From assembly GCA_029215795.1 (NCBI GenBank), contig JARDYH010000004.1:212638517-212702516 (forward strand): a DNA stretch of 64,000 nucleotides, read 5' to 3'. The DNA is from Anniella stebbinsi (taxonomy: Eukaryota > Chordata > Lepidosauria > Squamata > Anniellidae). The notes beneath the pieces are model-generated. The model did not search any database and had not been told where the DNA came from. It was given only the letters and a program-made list of their open reading frames with translations. The position numbers and the translations under genes are program-made. How positions within the stretch are numbered: the first letter of the stretch is position 1; every line of letters starts with the position of its first letter. Below, in pieces: positions 1 through 10,840 of this stretch.

Positions 1-431
1 CTCCCTATTATGGGTTCTCCCATCTCCCCCAAACAGTTTTCAGGCATCAAATCATGGCCTTCTCTAAACTGGACACAGGAACAGTTGCCCCAACTTGCTA
101 CCCACTCATGTGGTAGTAAATTGGAAGTGGCTGTTTTTCCTCAGGCTTCTCATTTTTCCTTTCTTCTTCACCACTTTTGATAACTTATAATAACTTCTCA
201 ACTCTCAGTCCTCCAATGCCTGTTTACCCCTAGCTTTCTGGAGTAGGGGTATATGGATTCACTTTAGGGGTATGCACGGGAGGAAAAATCGTATCAGAAT
301 TGGAATCAGGACTGCAGATTTTGCCCTGGATCGGAAAAAATCGGAGGTCCCTCTGATCGGATCGGATCCGATTCCGATACGAAAACTGGACGTCGGATTT
401 TCGGATTGGACACCATTTTAGGTGTTTTCGC

Positions 432-481
432 CATAGGCTTGCATTGGGGGAAAGAAAGCTTTCCCCCAATGCAAGCCTATG
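432..481. repeat. Perfect 23-bp inverted repeat (hairpin)
   Basis: Positions 432-454 are exactly complementary to 459-481, with a 4-base spacer. Pairing continues imperfectly outward (gttttcgcc against gcggaaaac). It lies at the boundary between the GATC-rich end of E1 and its hairpin modules. Perfection of the arms suggests recent origin or structural maintenance. Confidence 0.9.
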
Positions 482-550
482 CGGAAAACATGAGGGCGAG
501 TGAGTGGGGACCTAATTCTCCCCTCCCTGTCCCTCCCCCCACTCGCGCTC

Positions 551-757
551 CTTACCTGCCAGGGCCATCCGCTGCCGTCTGGTGCTGCCCGCTGTTTCCT
601 TACTACTGAGAAACTGGCTTTGCTGCCTGCCTCTCAGTAGCGTGCTGGGTCATGATGTCACCCAGCACACTACTGAGAGGCAGGCCGCAAAGCCGGTTTC
701 TCAGTAGTAAAGAAACAGCAGGTGGCAGCGGATGGAAGCAGACGGCCCCGGCAGGTA
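551..757. repeat. E1 hairpin module 1
   Basis: A long imperfect inverted repeat. Its core, 601-709, begins 'tactactgag' and ends 'ctcagtagta'. The arms extend outward through gctgtttcct/agaaacagc to cttacctgcc/ggcaggtaag. The apex lies around 'catgatgtca' (651-660). The module is bordered on both sides by pyrimidine-rich linkers like those in the satellite. Confidence 0.8.
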
Positions 758-826
758 AGTGGGGACCTCCCCCTCCCCCCCACTCATGCTCCTTACCTGC
801 CAGGGCTGTCCGCTTCCGTCCACTTA

Positions 827-1144
827 GGGAGACCAGATAAAATCCAGGTCAGGGCTCACGTAACTTTAACAGTTGTAGAGAAAAAGGAATTTCAGCCAAT
901 GTCATTTGTATGCAATTAGTTCCTGGTGAAATTCCCTCTTCATCGCAACTGTTAAAGTTGCAGGGGCCCTGCCTTATTTTGTATATGGTCACTCTAGTAT
1001 AATGCCTGCAACTTTAACTGTTGTGATGAAGAGGGAATTTCACCAGGAACTAATTGCATACAAATGACACTGGCTGAAATTCCCTTTTCTCTGTTAAACT
1101 GTTAAAGTTACATGAGCCTTGACCTGGATTTTATCTGGTCACCC
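827..1144. mobile_element. Palindromic MITE with TA target duplication, copy 1
   Basis: The whole element is close to a palindrome: the left half (gaccagataaaatccaggtc) reads as the reverse complement of the right half (gacctggattttatctggtc), with a short central spacer around 975-1,005. It is flanked by TA on both sides (825-826 and 1,145-1,146), which is typical of Tc1/mariner-type insertion; that class assignment is inference from the TA and long inverted repeats alone. No transposase is encoded. It interrupts E1, so it is younger than E1. A second copy lies at 14,108-14,421. Confidence 0.85.
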
Positions 1145-1150
1145 TACATT

Positions 1151-1297
1151 CACTGCCGCCTGCTGGTCCCTTCTACTGAGAAACATGCGTCATGGCCTGC
1201 CTCTCAGTAGAGCATCGGGTGAATGCGTCACCCGGCGCTCTACTGAGAGGCAGGCCACAAAGACTGTGTCTCAGTAGAAGGGACCAGTGGGCGGCAG
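1151..1297. repeat. E1 hairpin module 2
   Basis: Inverted repeat with left arm ctgccgcctgctggtccctt then ctactgag, and a right arm that is its near-complement (ctcagtag, aagggaccag, then gggcggcag). The apex lies around gaatgcgtcaccc. It directly follows the MITE insertion, so its left linker belongs to the interrupted unit. Confidence 0.78.
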
Positions 1298-1371
1298 CGG
1301 ATGGAAGCGGATGGCCCCAGCAGGTAAGTGGGCACCTCCCTCTCCTTCCTCCTTCCCCCACTCGCATTTTT

Positions 1372-1489
1372 TACCTGCCGGCATCCCGTGCTACCGTCTA
1401 GTGCTTCCATACTACTGATAAGCAGGCCTTGCGACCTGTTTATCAGTAATATGAAAGCAGCAGATGGCAGAGCGGGATGCCGGCACGTA
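1372..1489. repeat. E1 hairpin module 3
   Basis: Inverted repeat bounded by ttacctgccggcatcccg on the left and cgggatgccggcacgtaa on the right. The inner arms are actactgataagcaggcc and its partner through tatcagtaatatg. This module is shorter than modules 1 and 4, having lost the apex segment. Confidence 0.75.
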
Positions 1490-1537
1490 ACGGGGGACCT
1501 CCACCTCCTTCCCTCCCCCCTCCCCCCACTCACACTT

Positions 1538-1747
1538 CTTACCTGCTGCCTTCTCGCTGTCGTCTACTGCCGCCCACTGCTTCAGTACTACTGAGAAATA
1601 GGCCTTGCGGCCTGTTCCACAGTAGAACGAAGGCTCGCCGAGTGATGACGTCACCTGGCGTGCCGTCACTCTATTGTGGAACAGGCCGCAAAATAGTATG
1701 AAAGCAGCGGGCAGCAGTGGATGGCAGTTAGGAGGCAGCAGGTAAGG
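1538..1747. repeat. E1 hairpin module 4 with CRE-like apex
   Basis: The longest module. Arms run from cttacctgctgcc to ggcagcaggtaag. The apex contains the 8-bp palindrome TGACGTCA at 1,646-1,653, identical to a consensus cAMP-response element, but in this setting it may be only part of the inverted repeat. Its right border leads into the segment that resembles the satellite monomer. Confidence 0.75.
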
Positions 1748-1896
1748 AGCATGAGTGTGGGGAGGGGGGAGGGAGGGAACTGGAGGTCCCACTCACCCGC
1801 TGCCATGTTTTTCCAATGGAGGTACGATCCTCCGATTTTTTCAAATCTGGATCGGGTCCCTTCAGACCCGATCGGACGGTCCAAATGATCGGGATC
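1734..1896 (-). repeat. Satellite-progenitor segment of E1
   Basis: Read on the minus strand, this segment begins with GATCCCGATCATTTGGACC (1,878-1,896) and ends with ATGCTCCTTACCTGCTGCC (1,734-1,752). Both 19-base strings occur exactly in many units of the 28.5-64 kb array, in the same order and orientation. Here they are separated by 125 bases; in the array unit they are about 40 bases apart. The extra material includes a 'gaaaaaatcggagga' block and 'acatggcagcgggtgagtgg', which matches the first array unit at 28.67-28.73 kb. Confidence 0.85.
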
Positions 1897-1915
1897 AGAT
1901 TGATCTGTGTCAGTT

Positions 1916-2275
1916 TCACAGGTGTTCATTCATAAGTCTGTTCCATCCCATTTTCTGCAACATTAAAAGCAAAGAAACCAAGAAAATCCTAATTTAAATA
2001 TTATGCATTTCCCCTAAAATACATGTTTGTACGAATTTCCACTGAAATACATATTTTGTATGAATTTTTGTAAGCAATTGTTTTACAACTATATTGTGAT
2101 ATTCAGAGAAGTGAGCAATCCAAAGGATAATTTTGTTCCTTTGAACTAATCTGTGATTAGTTGACGTCATTTCATTTAAAAATCCATCCTGAACAAATTT
2201 GTCCAGCGTCCCCATGCTGGAGTGAAGCAAGGATAGGCGAACTGGCCAGTTCCACTTTCCCACAATTCAATGACT
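1916..2275. repeat. AT-rich dispersed repeat copy
   Basis: AT-rich sequence with repeated motifs of the type 'aaatacatgtttgtacgaat' and 'catattttgtatgaattttt'. Comparable wording occurs at about 10,525-10,840, 14,515-14,760 and 25,430-25,640, so this appears to be a dispersed family. No coding capacity and no clear termini are visible. The family name is not recognised. Confidence 0.45.
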
Positions 2276-2284
2276 CAGTTTACA

Positions 2285-2815
2285 TAACACAATTCTCTAT
2301 GCAGTGTGAAAACTCTACTCAATGGTTGAGTCTTTAGGGGGTACTCCCCACACAACATTTTCCAACTCCACCGTTGTGTGACAGTGGGCTCCTGTGGAGT
2401 TGAGTAAAAGTCAGTGCAGTGTTTGATTGACAGTTCCTCCACCATATTTCCTCCCCCAGTCCTTGTGATGGTATCCCATCAGCCATTGCTGCAAAAAAAA
2501 CACAATCCAGGCAGCTCTCCTAGAGCCGCACTTGCTCCTTTCACCACTCTAGCCAAGAAACTCTGTAGCCAGTGGGAAAAGTCCCCTCAGTGCAACAGGA
2601 AACTACTCAGAGCCCTCCACACAACATACAGCACAACAGTTGTGCAGGAACTCTCCTCTGCATGGCGTGGATATTCATTGTGGAGTGTTTTCCCCCCAAA
2701 AAAACTCCACCGTGGGGTGGAGTTTTCCCTCCAGACAACACATTTCTCAACGATGGTGTCAAAACTCCATTGTGGTGTTCTGAAACCACCGCTGAGAAAT
2801 GTGTTTTCTGAACTG
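2285..2815. repeat. Hairpin-rich, MITE-like repeat
   Basis: Contains several nested inverted repeats: CACACAAC/GTTGTGTG (2,349-2,356 and 2,373-2,380), a perfect 11-bp hairpin aaaactccacc/ggtggagtttt (2,701-2,711 and 2,716-2,726), and a larger one pairing acacatttctcaacgatggt with the region around gctgagaaatgtgtt (about 2,738-2,805). A 136-codon open frame on the plus strand runs through it, but it is made of this hairpin sequence and matches no protein I know. Probably a non-autonomous DNA transposon. Confidence 0.5.
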
Positions 2816-4405
2816 AGCCAATGATTCACATCTCAAGTTCTTTGCCTCCTGAATATGAAGAACATCATAAATTTTGGAAAATTCTCTTCAAACACCAAAC
2901 TGAAACCAAATTCTCACCCATCTGCACTGGCCAAATTCAATAGGTACATTTGTTCTCAATATGGAGAGGACCATGTTGTACCGGCCTTACATTCAAGATG
3001 AGGAGCCTGTTAGGGAAAAGAGGTGACAACCCTAGTTAAGCAGAAACATGCTTGAATACACAGGGATTCAAACCCAGACTTTAAAGAGCTAAGCACTAAA
3101 ATCCTTGTACTGGATGGATGAATCTGTGGGTTTTTTTTTTCAAATATTTGGTTTTAAAAAATAAATAAAGCTTAAGTTATTTTTATCCCAAATATAGGAA
3201 CTTTGCAAATTTTGATAAATTCTTATCAAAATTTGATCTGACACTAAATTCCCACCCACCCCTAAGTGGGAGTTGTTCACATTAGATGTTGGCGTGTTTT
3301 TAGATACTTTATGGAATACCCCACATCTCTCTCCAATGAGCCACAATATGAACTCATCAAAAACGTCATTGGTTTCCCCTACAGAGCTATGAGAGCTCTC
3401 AACCATGAGCTTTTCATTGAATTACCACCAATACAATGTGAAAAGAACAAGCTTCCCCTTGTAATAAATCATGACAATCTCTCTGTGAATATGTGTGACC
3501 GTGCATCTAAGCCCTGATCCATAAGTTACCATGGTGATAGGGTTCCTGCCAAAATTCCTTTCTTCTTGCTATCACAACAGTAATATATGCTGACATCAAC
3601 CATATGGGTCACCTGGACTGTGTGGATACGTCCCAGTCCGGCACTGCACCCTTATCTGAATCCACCCAGGTGATCTGGGATGACCCAGATTGTTCCTGGT
3701 TGTGTAAAACAGAACTGCAGTGTGAAAACCTGACCATAAAGAAGCGGGTTTTCAGCAGCAACCATGTTGCCATGGTGATGGATGAATCAGGCCCCCGAGA
3801 GAAGATGTTTCAAGAGACAATGATAAGAGAGATTATTAAGGGTCTGATCACCTAATAAGCTTGTTTATAAGTGACAAAAAGGGAGAATGAATCTATTTCT
3901 TATGCTGCTTCCAGTGATGATAATGTTGATTAGAAGTGCAAAGAATAGGAGGCTGAGCGGAACTGTATGCACGGTAGACAGGATAAAAATGAGACAAAAA
4001 TGTTAATGATTAAAAAAGCAATAGAAACCTTACTTGACAAATGAAGTGAAACATTCGAAAATGGAATGTGTTAATATGAACAGTGCAATTGAAAGATACA
4101 GACCGGATTAAGGAATCTATCTGCTTTTGGGATGCAGACCTGTCTTGCCTTATCATAGGGTATGTATTCCACTCTTGACATATTTGCATCACTATCTTTT
4201 ATTGGTTGGCTCTCTCAGAAAGGCACATTCTTTTGATATCCCTTTCCCATCTGTAATGGCAGTAGCATCCACCCACTGGGTTATTGGTGTGGGGACCAAA
4301 TGGAATAATGAATGCAAAATACTTGGTTATAAATGATTCATCATAATCATATATTGGATTATCTGAGAGGGTCACAGCATGTGTTCACACTTCCATTTCT
4401 ATTGA
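2816..4405. other. No gene recognised
   Basis: Apparently unique intergenic sequence. Open frames on both strands are at most about 88 codons and have no recognisable domain. The segment 3,600-3,860 is slightly GC-richer with short symmetrical words (cacctgga, cacccaggtg), but I could not define an element there. Confidence 0.5.
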
Positions 4406-4407
4406 CA

Positions 4408-4590
4408 GCCAGTGTGATGTAGTGGACCGAGACACAAGACATCCGAGTTCTAGTCCCCCACGCAGCCATGAAGCTCACCGGACAACTTTTGGCCAGTCAC
4501 TGACTCTCAGTCATACGATTGTTGTGAGGATAAAATGGAATGAAGGAAGATCCTACGTTCCTTGCAGGAGGAGAAAATGCAGGATATGCA
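4408..4590 (+). mobile_element. Sauria-type SINE, 3'-truncated
   Basis: Shows the tRNA-derived head (ccagtgtgatgtagtgg as A-box region, gagttctagtccc as B-box region), then cagccatgaagctcac, ggccagtcactgactctcag, and gttgtgaggataaaatgg. The tail degenerates at gcaggatat without the AAATA repeats seen in the copy at 13.5 kb. Sauria SINEs are a squamate-associated family; assignment is by remembered consensus and not by a search. Confidence 0.8.
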
Positions 4591-4600
4591 TATTGACTCT

Positions 4601-4803
4601 GTTCAGATGATACACAAAGCCACAGTGCTTAAGCATTTGGTGCTAAACATTATGGCTTATTGTGTCATGTGAGCCATGACTTAACATATCGTGTGAACCT
4701 CTCCGAATCATGGTGGCTACATAACCACAATTTAAACATGCTCACTAACCATTTGCTGCAAAAGGCTTAGCAGCCTAACCGTGGCTTAGTGTGTTGTCTG
4801 AAC
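4601..4803. mobile_element. MITE with terminal inverted repeats
   Basis: Begins gttcagatgatacacaaagc and ends gcttagtgtgttgtctgaac, which are imperfect inverted repeats of about 22 bp. The interior is a series of 'taaccatggtt'-like words that also pair with each other. No open reading frame. The target duplication is not clear, so the superfamily cannot be decided. Confidence 0.7.
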
Positions 4804-7800
4804 ACGCTCATTATGTAATAATTTCAAAGAGCAGTGCTTTAGTCCCACATTAATGTCAACTGTAGGTTGCAATATTACTCTACTGTTCACAATGCTTTGT
4901 CTCTGTGCCAATGAGAAAATCCAGGGTATCCCATATCCCTTTGCTTTGAGTTAGGGAGTATGGGTACCATCCTGAAAACAATACACTATTCAATTATTTC
5001 TGCCCAAGAGGACATGGGTTGTGCTGTATATTCCTATAGTAATTTAATTCCATACTACCATTGCTCAGATGTGAATTGTGTCACAGTTGGAGTACACATA
5101 GTGGTAGTTCCAGTGGTAGAGCAAATTACCTTGTGGTTAAGTTTGTATTAACTACTAGAGCAAACTTACCCAATATTCAACTCCAGATTAAAACGGTCCC
5201 TCAATGTGAAGGCAGTTACCCCATGAGACTCCTGCCAAGGCTGCACTCACAAAACCTATAGGGTTTCATGGTCATGGGAACACAGCAATCATGTTGACAG
5301 CAATCATGCCATTCAGGCTCATGTCTGATCATTCTGATGGTCAGACTACAGATAGAGAAGATACTTCTTCATGGTGATGCTGGCTATACTGAGAACAAAG
5401 ATAAATACAAGGGCAATATAGACCTCTATCACACCTAATTTCCACCCACCCACCCTCTGCATTTTTTTTACCTCTGAGGCAGAGGTGCGACAAGCTTATG
5501 ATCCCTTTCACCTGAAGAGCTGCTCTTTTGCTCCTTCGTTCGTTTGCTCTTTCACTCCACTCCACCCCTCCCCTTCTCTTTCTCCGTCCAGTCAGGTCCT
5601 GGCAGATGAGTACTTCAACCAGACCACCTTTCTGCCCGGCAAAAATGGAACGAGCCTTTAGACTGGCTTTTTGAGGGCATCAAGGGAGTACAATACTGTC
5701 TCTGCAGAGATTTAGGCATTGTATGATTTTAAAAAACACTTTCGAGCCTGGGATGCAAGGTTTGGGTTTTATATTGAGGCTTGGAGCTGGCTGCTGGGAG
5801 AGATTGCTTTTTCCTGCCAGGACCTGATACAATCCATTCGAGCTCCCAGTTCCTTTAAAACTACACAGAGGCTTAGGGTGCATTAAATGTGCTTAGGGAA
5901 AATAATCCAGACTTTGGGTGTTCTAGGAAAAGCTGGGGAAGAGGCAGGGTTTCAGCAGGACAGGCACGCTGTCATGTGAGTACCATGCTGCAAATCTGCA
6001 CACCAGGCATGGAAAGAGTGCACTCATAGACTTAATTCCAGGCTCCACTCAACTATGGGTGTATGGCTTGGCTAACAAAATGACACAGGGTAGCAACACT
6101 GGGTCGTGCCAAGATTGGGTAGACCAGGAAAGCTTGTCACCATTTTTATTTTGCATGGATAATCCAGGATGATCGAAGATAAGCAGGAGGGAATTCTCAG
6201 TTTATACTTACTAGTTCTTTCAGAATAAGGTGCAGGAGAACCACATCCAAAGGTCCCCAGAATTCTGGACACAGCACAGAGGGGCCAGTTCCAACCTCTC
6301 ACAGGATTTCATAAGTCAGAGTAGGCATCCTTTTTGTCCAGGAGATGTCCCACTTCAGTATTCCACACTCCAAGCAACCCCCGAAGACCCCCAGTTCATG
6401 TGGTCTAGTATGAGGGAAGGGGAAAAGGGGAAAAGACAGAATCCCCCAGGTGCACACAAGGATGTTCAAGATGTGTACATGGAGGAGCTTCAGGTGTGTA
6501 TTGGGATTCCCTGGAGCCGCTTTAGAGTTCCAGATATCAACCTGTGTTTTGTATTCTGCATTATTCGTAGTTAGGGTTCTCCAACATTTTGGGGCCTACA
6601 GGCACATTTGGATTTTGGGGAAAGTGTAGTGGGCATTGTACCAAATGGGTGCCATGGGGGAGTCACAAAATGGCTGCAACAGAGTAGAGAGTTATAAAAT
6701 AGCGAACCCTCCATTTTCTGCTCCAACAAAACACAAAAACCAATTTCCTTAAATTGTCTCTAAAATATTCAAAAATTAATTCATCTCCATTCATTTCCTC
6801 AAAATAGAAAGATCATCACCCCCAATTATTTTCCTTCCAATAATTTCCCCTGAAGGCACAATCCCTCTGCAAACACAAAAAACCACACACTCCATACTGT
6901 TATCACACAGAGGACATACCCTCTCCTATGTTTATGTCATAAGGTTCTTCACCAACCTTGTTGGGTCCCAAAAGAGTGTATGAGGAACAATAATGCCTGT
7001 AGGCATTATGTTGCCGACCTCAGCCCTTACATGTCACATTAATACATGGCTAGATTACAGGATTCAATGTGCTTGCACATGATGCATCACCAGGAATGCA
7101 ATCAATCTGAAGATTCAGAACTAGCTCCAGATTTGAGGGGCCCAAAGCAGAGGTACCCTCTGCCCATCCATAGGCTTACCAGTTAAAAACCATGGTTTAA
7201 AATTTACCATGGAGCATCTAACATTTGTAGCCTTGAGGTATTGTGGGAAATCTAAGTGGTGGCCCCAACTGATCAAGGACATTGTGGGAAATCTGACTCT
7301 TCAGGCCAGGCATCGGTACCAGTGACCCCTGGTACCTGATGGGGGCAAAGTATCTATACCATAAACAAAGTGTTGTCTTACTGTACGTATGTAGCCCATT
7401 CATGTCCTGAGAGATCCCAAATGCATGTATGTTGCAATTTGGACAATGCTTGGAAGTGCAATATTTTTTATTAGAAGCTTTGTGTTTGTGAATTATTCAA
7501 GTAAGACTCCAATGTGAAATGAAGGATATTTGAGGTGCAGTAGTTGCAGGAGATCATACCATGTTTCATTCATGCAGAAACAGTCTCACAAAGTAGATTT
7601 ATTCAGCCTTAGTAGGTTCATAGTGGATGGCTCTTAGGGATTTTAGTTTATTCAATAGCAAAAGATACATCATATTATTATTTTTCTTAGGTGGCAGCGA
7701 GTAAGAAAATTAGCTGATATTTCCACATTTACAAGTCACCATCAGCGATACATTATTCATTGAATTATTTAATGAATTCATTGAAAGCAAGAAGAACTCA

Positions 7801-8980
7801 CAAAGATTGTTTTTTTTCCTCTTCCTTATAAAAATGGTACGAAGCCTAGTACAATAAAGCACTTCTAAAGGTGTAGCTATTCCCCCCCCCCACACACACA
7901 GCATTTTATTACAATGGAGTAATTGTCATAGGTATATCTTCAGGTGAATAGGCTGACAGTAATATACCAAATAATTCCAATAAAACTGCCTCAAATGAAC
8001 AGTGAGACTTGAAAGTTGAATCTGTTAACATAATGTGCTGCCTAATACTTAAGCCTTAGCCAAGGAATTCCCATTTGAAGATATTCATATATAGCTTTAT
8101 GTGCTGATTTCATTAGCATCGGCATAATGAGTACTGTTTATCAAGGAGAAGTCTGAACAGAAGGTTAGGTGACACCAGCGCTATTACCAATCTTCACCAG
8201 TCTCCATTCCATGTTGCATAAGACAGCATCATAGGAAGGGTGCAAAAGTTATGTCCCCCAGCTGTAGACATAGAGTGATGTTGCAAGCACCCGAAGGGGT
8301 CCGAGAGTCCAGGGGACTCCCCTGCACCCGGCTCCCCAACCCCTGCTCGCCCCTCCGAACCTGGTCACCAAGCAGCCTCATGCCTGACAAGCGGTTCTGG
8401 CAGCTATCCGTCCCTGTAGCAAACTGGCATTTGTGTAGAAATGGTGGCACAGGGATTTCTGTAAAAATAATATTGTGCAAATGGCAGCCGTAAAGAAGCC
8501 ACTTATGCAACATAACAGGCATAAATGAGCGCCCATCCCTATAAACATAGAGCATGATGGTTCATGGTTCATGGTTCAGCCAAAAGCAGCCCAACTTCCA
8601 CACAGGCTCATGAGCTCCCACTCTGATGGGTCCACAATGGGAAGTTCAGAAGCTCTCACTTAATTTTTCTTTATTAACTTCCATTTGCCATGTCATCCAA
8701 ATCCACATAAACTGTGGGTAATCTCAAATATGGCTAGAAGAAACAAGACAACTTCAATTTATATATTATGAAGCCAGCTTATTTTCACTAACCATTGTTA
8801 AGATGAACCACAAATTGGGTTCCTAACAACTAAATTGCAGTTAATCTGGAATAGAAGCAGAAGCGGCTTCTTCATAGCTGCAACGTGAATAGGGAGGGGA
8901 AGAGGATTGCACAAGCCCTGCAGGAAACTAGGCTTGTTCTTGTAACACGAAAACTAGGGTTTAGCCTTTACATCCAAACT
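4804..8980. other. No gene recognised; faint repeat debris
   Basis: Mostly unique, AT-rich sequence. Possible old repeats are 6,580-6,720 (ttctccaacattttggggcc, typical of degraded hAT-like debris, low confidence) and a C-run followed by CA repeats at about 7,881-7,901. The GC-richer block 8,240-8,560 has opposing open frames of 80-108 codons with no recognisable protein. No exon with convincing splice signals and conserved protein sequence was seen. Confidence 0.45.
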
Positions 8981-10113
8981 CACCATAGCATAGGTGTCAT
9001 AAATTATGGATTGGATCCAATGGTTTGTTCCACTGATGAAGGCCCTTTCCCCACCAGGTATGGCCCCTGACTGCTCCACGCGAGTCCAAATGATGCACAG
9101 GGACTCCTGGGGGCAGGGTGGGTGGCCACAGGATTTTCCAGGGATAAGGGATTCCTGGAAAATCCCAAATCTTCCATGGTCCCGGGAAGTTCCCACCCAT
9201 CCTGGGAGTAGGCGCTACAGCAAAATGGGTTCGAAGCTGCACCGTGCGGCTCCGTGACCATCAAGGGAGTGGGGAAAGGAAGCCCACCATCCCTAGGATG
9301 GTGGGGCATGGGTGGGTGGCCCGATTTCACCACAGTTTTTTTAAAAAGAAATACTTACATTTTTGTGGAGTGCAGGAGCGCTGTTCTCCGATCTTAAAAA
9401 AAAATGGCAGCCACAATGGTGCTACAGCCCGGGAGCAGCCTGGGCCATCGTACTTGTGATGTAAATGGAGAGCGCTGATGCTGGAAGCAGCTACTTCTGA
9501 GATTGCCCGCTCTCTGCCCTCTAAACCCCTATGGTGTAGAAAGGGCCGAAGCATCAGTCAATCCAGGAGAGGCAATCCCCCTAACACACGGACCCCTGCA
9601 TGCCTTCAAAATCTGCTCCAGAAGGCCCTCCAGGCAAGATGTTTGGGTGGCACCAAGGGCTGCAGGAGAAAGGGAGAAAGTCCCATCATGCTAGCAGATT
9701 ACCACTTGCATGACTTTGGATTTCAGCCTGTGTCCTGCGAATTCTTGCAACACAGAAGCCATTTTCATCATCATACTGTAAAGTTTCAGTCAGACAATTT
9801 TATGCCAGAAAACACTGAGTTGGTGAGAATCAAGTGATGTTACACTGACTACAGTGTCCAATGGAAAGGCCCCCTCACCCTTCGTGGTCTCCTTGCAAGG
9901 AAAGAGCATGAGGGGCAATGGCAGCTGCCATGCCACCACACCTCTCTCTGTCAGGCACTGCCCGAGGGTGGCACAGTGGCTCATGACCATTGCATTGCCT
10001 GACTTGGCAGACAATGAGCCTGACAAGTGCAGGGGGCGGGAGAACTGGCATCCGAGGGCTGAACTTTCAGGAACCTGCCAAGCTCAAGCCCCCAAATGAA
10101 CACTTGCGGTATC

Positions 10114-10153
10114 CCGAAACTGACTATTAGCATCCGAAACTGACTATTAGCAT
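10114..10153 (+). repeat. Exact 20-bp tandem duplication
   Basis: The string ccgaaactgactattagcat occurs twice in immediate succession (10,114-10,133 and 10,134-10,153). It is a small local duplication without an obvious function. Confidence 0.95.
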
Positions 10154-10524
10154 ATCAAATATGCTAGTAGAAAAGCAAATATCACCTGTCCACTGCAATG
10201 GGGGATTAAGCTTGTGCTTGACTCCCTGCTGACCCCAACCTGTGCCAGCTGTACCTGGTGCACTCTGTATGCCACAAAATGGAGTGCATAGATCATGTGA
10301 CTCAGACCTGCACTCTGTATGTCCCCATGGAAATATTGCGCCGGACTAGGGGAAAGCAAACATGATGCTGATCCTTTTCCCTCACATTGGAGAAAGTCTT
10401 GGAATGTGTGTGGTAGGAAGGCTTGTCTCATTGTGAATACAATTCCTCAGTTGTCATGACCTGTACTCGGAATGGATGAATCCATCAATTTCATTTCCCT
10501 CCCCCCACTCTTAAATTAAGTTCA

Positions 10525-10840
10525 TCCCAGCCTCTGAGATTTTTTTAAAAAAATTGTTTCCATGAAATTTTGTATGCATTTTTGTGTGCATTTCTCATAA
10601 GACATGCATCTCTGTATACATTTAATTTTTGCCCAATATTGTAAGCAACTTTCCTCATGTAATACATATTTTAATGCTATTTTCACTAATATACACAAGT
10701 TCGTACACATTTTTGGATCAGAGAACTCCATTACAAAATTCAGGGAATTGCGAATTTGGAAGGAAAGGTATGTTTTGGGTAACATATTGATCAGAAAGTG
10801 CAAAATTAGGTAACTTTGGATTTCAAACAAGTTTCTCCCC
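10525..10840. repeat. AT-rich dispersed repeat copy
   Basis: Series of 'tgtatgcatttttgtgtgca', 'aatacatattttaatgc' and 'tcgtacacatttttgga' words, followed by aaattcagggaattgcgaat. The same style of sequence recurs near 1.9-2.3, 14.5-14.8 and 25.4-25.7 kb. Family not recognised. Confidence 0.45.

Larger units (their letters stand above)
265..1915. mobile_element. Composite hairpin-rich element E1, related to the satellite
   Basis: The segment opens with GATC/CGGAT-rich sequence (265-420) and ends with similar sequence in reverse orientation (1,800-1,915). Between these ends are a perfect hairpin and four GC-rich inverted-repeat modules joined by pyrimidine-rich linkers that contain 'ctccttacctg'. 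No protein-coding frame is visible, so it looks like a non-autonomous element or an old array of hairpin modules. I could not find a clean target-site duplication, so superfamily and exact ends are uncertain. A 318-bp MITE interrupts it at 827-1,144. Its right end shares exact 19-base strings with the monomer of the array that begins at 28.5 kb. The left start (ggggtatgcac) resembles the array's left edge (agggatgtgcag). What is seen: inverted repeats and shared strings. What is inferred: one transposon family gave rise to both loci. Confidence 0.7.

Noticed and set aside
1646..1653. Functional cAMP-response element
   Set aside because: TGACGTCA is the tip of an inverted repeat in a transposon-like module and no promoter lies nearby; kept only as an observation.
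2349..2380. Rho-independent terminator-like hairpin
   Set aside because: Bacterial-type terminators are irrelevant in this genome; the hairpin belongs to a MITE-like repeat.
2414..2824. 136-codon plus-strand frame as a gene
   Set aside because: Made up of the hairpin repeats at 2.3-2.8 kb; opposite-strand frames are open too and no protein family is recognised.
9004..9837. Overlapping open frames in the GC-rich patch as exons
   Set aside because: Open on both strands in several frames at once, as expected from GC-rich composition, without splice sites framing a conserved protein.
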